Shown piece after piece: positions 52,010-60,920 of a stretch of 64,000 bases of DNA. The position numbers and the translations under genes are program-made. Position 1 is the stretch's first letter, and every line of letters begins with the position of its first letter. The notes under the pieces were generated by a model. It saw only the letters and a program-made list of their open reading frames with translations, was not told the DNA's origin and ran no database searches. Source of the DNA: UBA2386 sp046306335 (GTDB lineage: Bacteria; Planctomycetota; UBA1135; UBA2386); the NCBI GenBank assembly GCA_046306335.1, contig JBKDXM010000048.1, positions 7,957 to 71,956 of the forward strand. The letters run 5' to 3'.

Positions 52010-52727
52010 CATCCATGGCAACCTCGAAGCGCTCACCGCCGTGGTCGCGGCGATGCGCGACGACGGCGTCGACACGTGGGTGCAGGTCGGCGACATCGTC
52101 GGCTACGGCCCCGAGCCGTCGGCGTGCATCGACCTCGTGCGCGAACTCGGCTGCCTGACCTGCCTCGGCAACCACGACGCCGCCGCGCTCGGCCTGCTCG
52201 ACATCGCGTACTTCAACAACTTCGCGCGGCAGGCGATGGTGTGGACGCGCGCGCACCTGCGCGCCAGCGACTTCGAGTTCCTGCGCAGCCTGCCGCTCGT
52301 GATCCAGCGCGACGAGTTCACCGTCGTGCACGGCAGCCTGCACCTGCCCGAGCAGTACGGCTACGTGATCAGTTCCGTCGAGGCGCGCGAAGCGCTCGAC
52401 CAGCAGCAGACGCGGCTGTGCTTCGTCGGCCATTCGCATGCGCCGGCCGTCTACATGCGTCGCACGCCGGACGCGACCGAGTTGACGATCTGTCCGCAGT
52501 CGGAGATCGAGGTCAGCTATCGCGACCACGAGCGCGTGCTCGTCAACGTCGGCAGCGTCGGCCAACCGCGCGACGAGGACCCGCGCGCCGCCTACGGCCT
52601 CGTCGACACCGATCGCCAGATCGTGCACGTGCGCCGCGTGCCGTACGACATCGCCGCCGTGCAGGCGAAGATCCGCAGCGTCGGCCTGCCGGAAGTGCTC
52701 GCCAATCGCCTGTCGCTCGGAGTCTGA
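51987..52727 (+). CDS. Metallophosphoesterase (YfcE/MJ0936-like)
   Basis: 246 residues. The calcineurin-like motifs are in order: GDIHGN (start), VGDIVGYGPEP, CLGNHDAAA, VVHGSLHLPEQYGY and CFVGHSHAP, ending INVGSVGQPRDEDPRAAY-like VNVGSVGQPRDEDPRAAYG. These bind two metals and hydrolyse phosphodiesters or phosphomonoesters. It is a single-domain cytosolic enzyme; the substrate is unknown. Confidence 0.92.
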   Translation: MRIGILGDIHGNLEALTAVVAAMRDDGVDTWVQVGDIVGYGPEPSACIDLVRELGCLTCLGNHDAAALGLLDIAYFNNFARQAMVWTRAHLRASDFEFLRSLPLVIQRDEFTVVHGSLHLPEQYGYVISSVEAREALDQQQTRLCFVGHSHAPAVYMRRTPDATELTICPQSEIEVSYRDHERVLVNVGSVGQPRDEDPRAAYGLVDTDRQIVHVRRVPYDIAAVQAKIRSVGLPEVLANRLSLGV

Positions 52728-52731
52728 CGCG

Positions 52732-55098
52732 GTGCGCCGGCGCCGATCGTTCGCGGCGTTCGCCGTCGCCGCAGGCTGCGCGGCGGGCGCGGTGGCGCAG
52801 AACTGGCACGACGTGCCGGCCGTGTTCCCCGCCGCGCCCAACGCGGTGCCGCAGGCGCTGCGCGACGCGCAGTGCGATGCGCTCGTGCTGCTCGTCGCCT
52901 CGCACCCCGACGACCGCTACCTGCTGCCGGCGGCGTGGCTGCGCCGCGTGCACGGCGCGCGCGTGGCACTGTTGCTGGCGACGCGCGGCGGCGGCGCGCA
53001 GAACAGCGCCGGGCCGGAGACCGGCGACGAGTTCGAACGCATCCGCACGCTCGAAGCCGAGGTCGGCTGCGCGCGCCTCGGCGTCGACGTCTGGCACCTC
53101 GGCCGTCCCGACGCCGGCTTCCGGCGCTCGGCCGCCGACACGCTCGCCGAGTGGGGCCACGACGCGACCGTCGACGACCTCGCGCGCGTGCTGCGCCGCA
53201 TCCGGCCCGACGTGGTGATGACGACGCACCACGCCGCCGAACAGCACGGCCACGACCTTGCGCTGATCGAATTGCTGCCAGCCGCGTTCGAACGCGCGCG
53301 CGACGAGTCGTTCCGCAGCGACCGACCGCCGCACGACGTCCGCGCGTATTGGACGGGCCCCGACGACCGTCCCGGCCACGGCGAGCTCGAACTGCGCGTC
53401 GACGTCCCCGACGCCGAGCTCGGCGCGCCGCTGCGCGAGCACGCCTACGCGATCCTGCGCGACGCGCACCGCAGCCCCGGCGCACCGGCGCCGATCGAGG
53501 ACGTGTTCCCGCCGACCATGCGCTTCGTCCGGCGAGCGCCGGCCGCAGTGCCGGCGGCGAGCCCGTTCGTGCTGCCGAGCATGTGGGACGGCGGTGGCTC
53601 GTCGCCGTGGCTCGATCACGGCAAGCGCTGCCTGGGCGAGCTGGATCGCGCGGGCGACCAGCTGCTCGCCGCCGCGGTCGCCGCCGTGAGCGCGCTCGAG
53701 ATCGTGCGCGCCAACCATGCCGCGGTTGCGGGCGCGGCAGTCACCGTCGATCCGGCGCGCCGCGACCGCCGCCTCGCCGCCGCCCGCGCGCTCGTCGCGC
53801 TGGCGGCGGGCGTCCGCGTGGCGCTCACCGTGGCGCCGGGGGCCGTCGCCGTGCCGGGCGAGCCACTGCGCGTGCTCGCGTCGGTGCGCGCCGAGCAGCC
53901 GGTGACGTGGCGCGCCCTGCCGCGCGACGGCGCGCGCGTCGACGGCGCCGCCGAGTTCCAGGGCGAGCCCGACGCGACGTTGGCCGTGCAACCCGAGGCC
54001 AATGCCGACGGCGACCCGATGGCGGCGCGGTTCCGCGCCGAGCGATTCGTGGCCCCGCAGCGCGGCTGGATAGATGTACGCGTGCGCGGGCTCGTAGGGA
54101 CGATAGAAATCGCGCTGCCGGTCGAACTGCGCGCGCCGATCACGCTGCGCCCGACGCCGCGCGCGCTGCTGCTGCCGACGGGGCGCCGCTCGCTGCAGTT
54201 CGCCGTCGAAGCCACCCGGCACGGCGCGGCGCCGGCGCAGGGCGAGGTCGAAGTGCGGGCTGCGGCCGGCTACGCCATCGCCAGGGAGCGCCAACCGGTC
54301 GATCTGCGCAGCCAGACGCGCGTCGCGCTGCCGTTCGCGGTGACGGCGCCGGTCAGCCGGCGACCTGGCGTCGACGTCCTGCGCATCGGCATGGGCGAAC
54401 TGCGCGTCGAGCTGCCCGTGCACAAGGTCGACGTCGTGGCGCCGTACGGTCTGCGCGTCGGCATCGTGCGCGGCAGCGACGACACGCTGGGCAACGTGCT
54501 CGGTGAGGGCGGCCTCGGCATCGCGCTGACCGTGCTCGACGACGCCGCCATCGCCGCCGCGGCGTTCCCCGGGCTCGACGCGATCGTCGTCGACATCCGC
54601 GCGCTGCGCGATCGGCCGGCGGCGCGCCGCGCGTTCGACCGCCTGCTCGACTTCGCATCCGGCGCCGGCAAGCGCCTCGTCGTGCTCTACCAGAAGGACG
54701 TCGAGTTCCAGCCGCAGGGCGAGGACTTCGTCGGCGCGCCGTTCCGTCCGTTCGTCATCGGCAAGGCGCGCGTGACCCGCGCCGACGCGCCGGTGCGCGT
54801 GCTGCGGCGCGAGCATCCGCTGCTGACGCATCCCAACCGCATCGGCGCCGAGGACTGGGACGGATGGGACCAGGAGCGCGCGCTCTACCTGCCGTCGGCG
54901 TGGAGCCAGTCGTGCGAGGAAGTGATCGAGCTCCACGACCCCGGCCAGCCGCCCGAGCGCGGCGCGCTGCTGTACGCGCGCCATGGCGAAGGCGAGTACG
55001 TCTACTGCGCGCTGTCGCTGTGGCGGCAACTCAAGAAGCTGCATCCCGGCGCCGTGCGGCTGCTGGCCAACCTGCTGACGCCGGCGGCGGCGCGCTGA
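52732..55098 (+). CDS. Large exported PIG-L/LmbE-family hydrolase
   Basis: 788 residues from GTG 52732, 4 bases after the phosphoesterase. A signal peptide (RRRRSFAAFAVAAGCAAGAVAQ) is followed by a PIG-L deacetylase domain: LLVASHPDDRYLLPA (HPDD at 58-61), GGGAQNSAGPETGDEFERIRTLEAEV and THHAAEQHGHDLALIELL with the third ligand His. The C-terminal 500 residues form beta-sandwich-like segments and a GATase-like fold near the end (VYCALSLWRQLKKLHPGA). The family removes N-acetyl groups from sugar or lipid conjugates, or demethylates in some cases. The exported location and extra domains suggest an extracellular glycan substrate. It is different from BshB1. Confidence 0.85.
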   Translation: MRRRRSFAAFAVAAGCAAGAVAQNWHDVPAVFPAAPNAVPQALRDAQCDALVLLVASHPDDRYLLPAAWLRRVHGARVALLLATRGGGAQNSAGPETGDEFERIRTLEAEVGCARLGVDVWHLGRPDAGFRRSAADTLAEWGHDATVDDLARVLRRIRPDVVMTTHHAAEQHGHDLALIELLPAAFERARDESFRSDRPPHDVRAYWTGPDDRPGHGELELRVDVPDAELGAPLREHAYAILRDAHRSPGAPAPIEDVFPPTMRFVRRAPAAVPAASPFVLPSMWDGGGSSPWLDHGKRCLGELDRAGDQLLAAAVAAVSALEIVRANHAAVAGAAVTVDPARRDRRLAAARALVALAAGVRVALTVAPGAVAVPGEPLRVLASVRAEQPVTWRALPRDGARVDGAAEFQGEPDATLAVQPEANADGDPMAARFRAERFVAPQRGWIDVRVRGLVGTIEIALPVELRAPITLRPTPRALLLPTGRRSLQFAVEATRHGAAPAQGEVEVRAAAGYAIARERQPVDLRSQTRVALPFAVTAPVSRRPGVDVLRIGMGELRVELPVHKVDVVAPYGLRVGIVRGSDDTLGNVLGEGGLGIALTVLDDAAIAAAAFPGLDAIVVDIRALRDRPAARRAFDRLLDFASGAGKRLVVLYQKDVEFQPQGEDFVGAPFRPFVIGKARVTRADAPVRVLRREHPLLTHPNRIGAEDWDGWDQERALYLPSAWSQSCEEVIELHDPGQPPERGALLYARHGEGEYVYCALSLWRQLKKLHPGAVRLLANLLTPAAAR

Positions 55099-55104
55099 CG
55101 CGGC

Positions 55105-55136
55105 GGCAATCCGGCAATCCGGCAATTTGGCAATCA
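55105..55136. repeat. Four 8-bp tandem repeats GGCAATnn
   Basis: Units GGCAATCC, GGCAATCC, GGCAATTT and GGCAATCA lie between the PIG-L gene and the stop codon of the alanine-rich protein. Confidence 0.85.
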
Positions 55137-57380
55137 GCAGCGGCGCGCCGACCGCGCCGCGATGTGCGCGCACAGCGCGTTGCTCGCCACGAGCACGCCG
55201 GCCGCGAGCGCCAGCGAGCCGGTCTTCCACCACAGCAACACCGACCAGATCGCGCCCAGGCAGGCGAATGCGACCGGTCCGTGCCAGGACGGCGGGTTGT
55301 TCACGGGCGTCGCTGCCGCCGGCCTGGCTGCCGCCGGCGCAGCGCTGGTCGCGGCGGCGCTCGCCGCGCTCGCCAGCCGCTCGTCGAGGCCGCGCAGGCC
55401 TTCGGCGTGCTGCGCCAGGAGTTCGGTGTGGCGGTCGAGTTGCGTGCGGATCGGCGCCAGCGACGCGGCCAGCGCCGGCGGCGTCCCGTCGCGCCACGGC
55501 CCCAGCGTCGCCTGCACGTCGGCGCGCAGCTCGTGCACTGCGGTCGCGAGCGCGCTGCTGTCCGTCGCGGCGGCAGCGGTCGGAGCGCTGCTCGGTGGCG
55601 CCACCGCAGTCGCGAGCGCCAGCGCCGGCGGCGTGCCGTCGCCGTCGGCGGTGGCGTCGACCGGCGCGATCGCGTCGGCGCGGACGGCCGACTCGCTCGC
55701 GGCTGCCGCCGCGCGCGCTTCGATGGCCGGCGCAGCGTCCGCCACCGGCAGCGCCGCCGCGTCGGCAAAGCTCGCGTCGCCACCGACCAGCTCGCCGCTG
55801 CCGCCCGCCTGGACCGGTGCGCCCGCCGCGTTGCCGTTGCCCGCGCCCGGTTCGCCAAGGCCGTCGGCATCCGCGCCGACCGCGGTGGCGGCGAATGGCC
55901 CGGCGTTCGTCGCCGGTGTGGCCGGACCAGTCACCCCGGTCGTGGCCCCAGCGCCAGCCGCGGCGTCCGGGCCCGCGGGCGCGGCCGCAATCGCAGCCGG
56001 CTCGCCGCCGAAGTCGCCACCGGTGCCGGAGCTGTCCGCAAACGCCGCCGGGCCCGCAATGGCTTCGCCGTCGAACGCCGTGCCGACGTCCGCGCCCGCT
56101 GCGCCCCAGACCGCCGCGTCCGCGCCGAGATCCGCGCCGAAGTTCGCGCCGAGATCCGCGCCGAAGTCCGCGCCGAGATCCGCGCCGAGCGCACCCACTA
56201 CGTCCGCGCTCGATGTGGCCGGCCCAGCCTCAACCGCAACCTCTGCCGGTGCCGCGGCCGCATCCGTGCTCTCGCCCGCCGCGGTGCGATCCGCTACCTG
56301 CTCCACCACCTCTTGCACCGCCGCCAGCGCCTCCACGGTCGGCGTGAGTGCGGCCAGCAGATCGTCGTCCACGCCGGCCGCCGCTGCGTTCGAGTTGCCC
56401 AGTTCGCCGCTGTGCCGCATCTTGGCCTCGATGTCGACGGCAAGGGCCTCCGTGCGCGGGGCGATGAAGTCGGCGAGCGCCGAGGTCGCGTTCTCGATCG
56501 CGCCCGACGTGGACACGGCGAAGTCCTCGTCGGCCACGGCGCCGAGTGCATCGTTCGCGTCGGTTGCGGCGGCCTCGCCGCTGTCCGCCAAGCCGGCGGC
56601 CATGTCGGCCGCGCATTCGGCGACGGCTTCCGCGGCGGTGATGCCGGCCTCTGCCACCGCGGGCGGCATCGCGGCGGCGCGATCGGGCGCGGCCAGCACC
56701 GCCGCACCGGCGGTGAAGTCGCCAGCCGAGCCGCCGGCGGCAGCCTGCACGTCGTTGGTGTCGCCGAAGGCGAACTCGATCGCGTCGTCCGCCGCCGCCG
56801 CGGAGTGATCGAGCCTGACCTGCTCCATCAGGCTGTCCAGTTCGGATGGCACCGCGGTCGTGGCGTCGCCGTCGTCGCCGTCGCTGGTTGCTGCGGGCGC
56901 AGGGTTGTTCGCCGCAGCGGCGGCCGCGGCCGGCGCGTCGGCCCCGACCGACTTGGCGGTGTCGGCGGCGGCCAGCGCCGCCGCGAGCTCGGCTTCGGCG
57001 GCGGCGACGACGCGGTCCAGCGCGCCCACTGGGGATGGCACTAGCGTCGTCTCGTCGTCGCTCGGCGCGGTCGGCCCGGCGGTGGCCGACATCGCCGCCG
57101 CGGCCGGCGCGTTCGCCGCGGGGGCGGTCGCCGGCTCGCCGTCGTCGCCGCCGCGGTCCTGCCCGATGGGGCTCGCCACGGCCGCGGCCGCAGGCGTCAC
57201 CGGCCCCGGCACCGTCGCCAGCGCCGGCGGCGGGGGCGGGGGCGGCGCGATTTGCGCCAAGCGCACGCCGCTGCGCAGGAACGTGGTGACTGCGGGCGCC
57301 ACGAAGCCCAGCGACGGCGCCCTGAGGTTCAGGTCGGCGTGGAGCGTGGGCCGCTTGGCGGGTTGGTGGAGTGACGACAC
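55134..57380 (-). CDS. Extremely alanine-rich membrane protein with low-complexity region
   Basis: 748 residues, GTG start. The N-terminus (LHADLNLRAPSLGFVAP) is followed by a Pro run and a very long Ala/Asp/Gly-rich region (about 50-600) with a GADLGADFGADLGANFGADL repeat near 397-425. Residues about 620-690 are a coiled coil (VHELRADVQATLGPWRDG...RTQLDRHTELLAQHAEGLRGLDERLASA), and the C-terminus has two membrane segments (about 697-740). The composition is so skewed that an opposite-strand frame stays open for over 1.6 kb, but the coiled coil and membrane end support this strand. Function unknown; a surface-exposed or periplasmic stalk is a guess. Confidence 0.6.
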   Translation of the reverse strand: MSSLHQPAKRPTLHADLNLRAPSLGFVAPAVTTFLRSGVRLAQIAPPPPPPPALATVPGPVTPAAAAVASPIGQDRGGDDGEPATAPAANAPAAAAMSATAGPTAPSDDETTLVPSPVGALDRVVAAAEAELAAALAAADTAKSVGADAPAAAAAAANNPAPAATSDGDDGDATTAVPSELDSLMEQVRLDHSAAAADDAIEFAFGDTNDVQAAAGGSAGDFTAGAAVLAAPDRAAAMPPAVAEAGITAAEAVAECAADMAAGLADSGEAAATDANDALGAVADEDFAVSTSGAIENATSALADFIAPRTEALAVDIEAKMRHSGELGNSNAAAAGVDDDLLAALTPTVEALAAVQEVVEQVADRTAAGESTDAAAAPAEVAVEAGPATSSADVVGALGADLGADFGADLGANFGADLGADAAVWGAAGADVGTAFDGEAIAGPAAFADSSGTGGDFGGEPAAIAAAPAGPDAAAGAGATTGVTGPATPATNAGPFAATAVGADADGLGEPGAGNGNAAGAPVQAGGSGELVGGDASFADAAALPVADAAPAIEARAAAAASESAVRADAIAPVDATADGDGTPPALALATAVAPPSSAPTAAAATDSSALATAVHELRADVQATLGPWRDGTPPALAASLAPIRTQLDRHTELLAQHAEGLRGLDERLASAASAAATSAAPAAARPAAATPVNNPPSWHGPVAFACLGAIWSVLLWWKTGSLALAAGVLVASNALCAHIAARSARRC
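56119..56193. repeat. Tandem GAD-type repeats within the alanine-rich protein
   Basis: Six 12-base units of GCGCCGAGATCC type encode successive GADL, GADF, GADL, GANF, GADL and GADA tetrapeptides on the minus strand. Confidence 0.85.
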
Positions 57381-57503
57381 GGCAGTGGCGACTGGTCGAT
57401 GCGATGCCGACCTCGTCCCCTTGCAGCCGCTGTCATCGGACTGCCGCCGCCGCCGGATGAGCCGGTCTGCGCGCCGCGCCGAGCCGCCGGTGCCGTCGGC
57501 CCG

Positions 57504-57863
57504 TCAGGGCATGCGCGGGAAGCGCATCCGCGCGGCCGGGCCGCGCACGAGCCGCACTTCGCGGGCGCCGACACCATTGTCGATCAGGTGGAAGCCCTGC
57601 ACCGTTTGCAGCGAGTAGTCGCCGTTCTCGTACACGAGTTCGAGCCGCATGTGCTCGTTGCCGTCCTCGATCAGCCGGACTTCGACGACGTTGCGCGCCG
57701 GCACGGAGACCATGGCGCCGTTCAGCGGCGTGTACTGCAGTTCGGCGATCGTGCAGATGGTGACGACGTCGGCGCCCGCGGTGTCGGCCGGGGCCGGATC
57801 CTGCGGCGTCATGGCGAAGGCGGCGGCGATGGGGACGGCGAAGAGCAGCTTCCAGGCGTTCAC
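57504..57863 (-). CDS. Small exported protein of unknown function
   Basis: 119 residues from GTG 57863. GGAGG lies 4 bases before it. A signal peptide (NAWKLLFAVPIAAAFAM) precedes a beta-rich mature region with VVTICTIAELQYTPLNGAMV, RLIEDGNEHMRLELVYENGDYSLQ and a basic C-terminus. No family is recognised. It precedes the alanine-rich gene by 123 bases and is divergent from the zinc peptidase. Confidence 0.65.
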   Translation of the reverse strand: MNAWKLLFAVPIAAAFAMTPQDPAPADTAGADVVTICTIAELQYTPLNGAMVSVPARNVVEVRLIEDGNEHMRLELVYENGDYSLQTVQGFHLIDNGVGAREVRLVRGPAARMRFPRMP

Positions 57864-57930
57864 GGTTCCTCCGAGAGTTGACGCCGGCCCTTTGGCGACC
57901 GGCGGGCGCAGTCTATGACGCGCCTCGCTC

Positions 57931-59001
57931 GTGTTCCTGCCCGTCCGCATCGCTGTTTTCGCCGTTGCCTGCCTGTTCGCCGCGGCGTGCGGCGGAGACG
58001 GCACGCCGCCAGCGCCCCCGCCTGCGCCGGCGACCCTGGCGCACGTCGTCGCCGGCGGTGGGGAGGTCGCCGCCGCCGACCTCGAGCGGGTCCAGGCGAC
58101 GGTCACCGCCGAACTGCCGCTGCTCGCGCCGGTCTTTCCCGGCGGCCCCAAGCACCCGTTCTTCGTCCACGTGCACGCCGACCGGGAGGCCCTGCCGGCA
58201 GCGCTCGCCCCGCACCTGCACCCGGACGCGCCGGCGTTCGCGCTGCTCGGCGCGCACCAGATCCACCTCGTGCTCGGCGAGGTCGGTCGCCTGGGCCTGC
58301 CGCTGCGCAGCGTCGTGCGGCACGAACTGACCCACGAACTGCTCGATCAGCACGTCGCCCCGCACGGCCGCCGCATCCCGCGCTGGTTCCACGAAGGCCT
58401 CGCGCAGGTGCTGGCAGGGGAGACGTACCTGCGCGCCCGCGAGGACGAACTGACGTTCGCGCTGCTGGCGCAGCGGCTGCGCAACTTCGCCGAACTCGAC
58501 CGCGACTTCCCGGCGGAGACGACGGCGCGGCGCGAGGCCTACGCGCAGAGTTTCTCCTATGTCGCGTGGCTGGCTGCGCGCCACGGCCTCGACGAACTGG
58601 TCGCGGTCGCCGCCGCGGCCGACGACATCACGCCGTTTCCAGCGGCGCTCGCCGGTCGTCTGCGTCGTTCGACCTATTGGCTGGAGGAGCACTGGCGCGC
58701 GTACGTGTTGCACGGCTCGGGGGCGCCGTGGCGCATCGTCTTCGACCAGTGGTTCAGCCTGCTGCTCGTCGCCCTGCTGCCGGTCCTGGTGCTCGGCTTG
58801 CGTCGGCACCTCGCCCGCGAAGCCGCCACCCGCCGCCGGCTCGCCGCGATCGAGTCGACGCCCCCCGCACTGCCGGTGCCGCCCGCGCCGCCGGTGTCGC
58901 CAACCTGGCCGCCAGCCGCCGATGCGCCGGCCGCCGCACCCACGCCGCCGCCGCTCGAAGGTGCCAACCCGCGCCCTCCGTTGGTACAACCCGAGTCGTG
59001 A
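57931..59001 (+). CDS. Peptidase-MA-like zinc metalloprotease lipoprotein
   Basis: 356 residues, GTG start. A lipobox-like AACLFAAAC signal is followed by a gluzincin motif: HELTH (His131, Glu132, His135) in VVRHELTHELLDQHVAPHGRRIPRWFHEGLAQ, with Glu155 in WFHEG as the likely third ligand, the peptidase-MA arrangement. A membrane helix near 272-292 (FSLLLVALLPVLVLGL) follows the catalytic domain, and the tail (about 300-356) is rich in Pro/Ala and disordered. It would act at the cell envelope. It overlaps the Bor-like gene by a GTGA. Confidence 0.8.
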   Translation: MFLPVRIAVFAVACLFAAACGGDGTPPAPPPAPATLAHVVAGGGEVAAADLERVQATVTAELPLLAPVFPGGPKHPFFVHVHADREALPAALAPHLHPDAPAFALLGAHQIHLVLGEVGRLGLPLRSVVRHELTHELLDQHVAPHGRRIPRWFHEGLAQVLAGETYLRAREDELTFALLAQRLRNFAELDRDFPAETTARREAYAQSFSYVAWLAARHGLDELVAVAAAADDITPFPAALAGRLRRSTYWLEEHWRAYVLHGSGAPWRIVFDQWFSLLLVALLPVLVLGLRRHLAREAATRRRLAAIESTPPALPVPPAPPVSPTWPPAADAPAAAPTPPPLEGANPRPPLVQPES

Positions 59002-59312
59002 AGCCGATTCTGCGTCCGTCCGCTCGACGCCTCGCCGCCGCCGCCCTGCTCACCGCCGCCGCCTGCCTGGGCGGCTGCATGTCGCACACCCACGTCGTCG
59101 GGCTCGGCCCGACGGGGACCGGCGAGACGAGCGCGCGGCAGTACTACTTGCTCTTCGGCATCATCCGGCTCAACGAAGTCGACGCGCAGCGCATGGCCCC
59201 GGAGCTGACGAGCTACTCCGTGCACACCCGCGTTGCCTTCGTCGACCTGCTGCTCGCGCCGCTCTTGCTGCCGCTGACCGCGACCTCGCGCACCGTCACC
59301 GTGCGGACCTGA
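58998..59312 (+). CDS. Bor-like small lipoprotein
   Basis: 104 residues from GTG 58998 (GTGA overlap with the peptidase). The signal ends AACLGGC, a lipobox, and the mature part reads SHTHVVGLGPTGTGETSARQYYLLFGIIRLNEVDA, resembling the Bor/Iss-like family (TxxHxxxxG...FLFGIIpLN). It ends with a hydrophobic strand. Such proteins confer serum resistance in enterobacteria, but in this setting the role is unknown. Confidence 0.5.
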   Translation: MKPILRPSARRLAAAALLTAAACLGGCMSHTHVVGLGPTGTGETSARQYYLLFGIIRLNEVDAQRMAPELTSYSVHTRVAFVDLLLAPLLLPLTATSRTVTVRT

Positions 59313-59316
59313 CGCG

Positions 59317-60705
59317 ATGGAGCCGCGCCTCGCCCTGCAGTTCCTCGGCGCCGCCCGCCACGTCACCGGCAGCAAGCACCTGCTGGAGGTGGGGGACAGC
59401 AAGGTGCTGCTCGACTGCGGCCTCGTGCAGGGTCCGCGTCGGATGGCCGACGCGCAGAACCGCAAGCTGCCGATCGCCGGCCGCGACGTCGACGCGCTGG
59501 TGCTCTCGCACGCGCACATCGACCACTGCGGCGCGCTGCCGCGGCTGGTGCGCGACGGCTACTCCGGGCCGATCTGGTGCACCGACGCGACCGCCGACAT
59601 GTTGCGCATGATGCTGATGGACTCCGCGCACATCCAGGCGCAGGACGCCCGCCATCTGCGCAAGCGCGGCCACGACTTCGAGCCGCTGTACGACGAAGTC
59701 GACGTCGAACGCACGCTGCGCCTCGTCAAGCCGGTGCCGTACCACCAGCAGTTCGAGGTCACGCCCGAGCTGCGGGTCACCTTCCTCGACGCCGGCCACA
59801 TCCTCGGCGCGGCGATCGTCGTGATGGACGTCGAGCAGGGGCCGCGCCGCCGCCGCGTCGTGTTCACCGGCGACCACGGCCGCAAGAACCTGCCGATCCT
59901 GCGCGACCCCGAGCGCATCCCCGAGTGCGACGCGCTGATCACCGAGTCGACGTACGGCGACCGCGAGCACGCCGGCCGCGAGGACATGATGGCGGACCTC
60001 GCGCGCATCGTCGCCGAGGAACTGCACGACGGCGGCCGCGTGATCGTGCCGGCGTTCGCGGTCGGCAGGACGCAGTCGGTCGTGCTGTTCCTCGGCCAGC
60101 TCATGCGCTCCGGCGCGCTGCCGAAGCTGCCGATCTGGGTCGATTCGCCGATGAGCCGCGAAGCGACCCGCATCATGGCGCGGCATCCCGACCTGTTCGA
60201 CGACGAGACGCGCGCGCTGATCCGCCAGGGCCACCACCCGCTGCTGTTCGAGGGCGTGACCTACGTCGCCGACGTCGAGGAGAGCAAGCAGCTCAACCAC
60301 GTGCGCAGCGGCATCATCGTCAGCGCCTCGGGCATGTGCGAGTCGGGCCGCGTCCTGCACCACCTGGAGCAGTCCATCGGCCGCAAGGAGGACTGCGTGC
60401 TGCTCGTCGGTTACCAGGGCCAGGGCACCCTCGGCCGGCGTCTGCTCGACGGCGAGACCAAGGTCCGCATCTACGGCGAGGAGCACGACGTGCGCTGCAA
60501 GGTGCGCACGATCTCCGGCTTCTCGGCGCACGCCGATTGGCCGGAGCTGCTGGCCTCGACCCGCCACCTCGCCGGCCGTTGCAAGCAGGTGTTCGTCGTG
60601 CACGGCGAAGACGCGCCCGCCGAGTCCTATGCCGGCCGGCTGCGCGACGCGGGCTTCGGCGACGTCGTCGTGCCCAGCAAGTTCGACCGCGTGCCGATCG
60701 GCTGA
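59317..60705 (+). CDS. Metallo-beta-lactamase / beta-CASP family RNase (RNase J/CPSF-like)
   Basis: 462 residues, 4 bases after the lipoprotein. The MBL motif SHAHIDHCGALP carries the zinc ligands, with VVFTGDHGRK; the beta-CASP part has IVSASGMCESGRVLHHLEQ and GFSAHAD (motif C), and ends with a Rossmann-like RNA-binding end (RLRDAGFGDVVVP). This is the bacterial cleavage/polyadenylation-like YSH1/RNase Z-class protein rather than full RNase J. It is assumed to cut RNA; its physiological target is unknown. Confidence 0.9.
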   Translation: MEPRLALQFLGAARHVTGSKHLLEVGDSKVLLDCGLVQGPRRMADAQNRKLPIAGRDVDALVLSHAHIDHCGALPRLVRDGYSGPIWCTDATADMLRMMLMDSAHIQAQDARHLRKRGHDFEPLYDEVDVERTLRLVKPVPYHQQFEVTPELRVTFLDAGHILGAAIVVMDVEQGPRRRRVVFTGDHGRKNLPILRDPERIPECDALITESTYGDREHAGREDMMADLARIVAEELHDGGRVIVPAFAVGRTQSVVLFLGQLMRSGALPKLPIWVDSPMSREATRIMARHPDLFDDETRALIRQGHHPLLFEGVTYVADVEESKQLNHVRSGIIVSASGMCESGRVLHHLEQSIGRKEDCVLLVGYQGQGTLGRRLLDGETKVRIYGEEHDVRCKVRTISGFSAHADWPELLASTRHLAGRCKQVFVVHGEDAPAESYAGRLRDAGFGDVVVPSKFDRVPIG

Positions 60706-60920
60706 GGTTGGCGGCGAGCGGTGAGCGGCGCGCGGCCGACACCCGGCAACCCGCAACCCGCTACCGGCGGCCAGCACCCAGCGGCCAGCGCCACGCGCAG
60801 GCACGGGGAACCGGCCCTTCGCTTGCGTGCGTTGCGGCATGACGTAGCGTCTGCCCCACGGCTGTCGTCGAGCGAACCGGGAGGTTCGGCTGGCGCGGCC
60901 CGTCGCCGGAGGCACCTGCC
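60706..60920. other. Intergenic region with short degenerate repeats before lemA
   Basis: 215 bases. Near 60740-60790 it carries several imperfect copies of ACCCGGCAACC/ACCCGCTACC and GCGGCCAGC, reminiscent of the GGCAATCC array at 55105. The lemA promoter should lie here. No gene is supported. Confidence 0.5.

Noticed and set aside
55162..56808. 548-codon plus-strand frame opposite the alanine-rich protein
   Set aside because: Ser/Ala/Pro-only sequence with no membrane end, coiled coil or start context; the minus strand has structured ends. Not fully excluded.
57864..57930. TTGACG near 57880 with TATGAC as a promoter
   Set aside because: The spacing between the two elements is about 30 bases, too long for a sigma-70 promoter.
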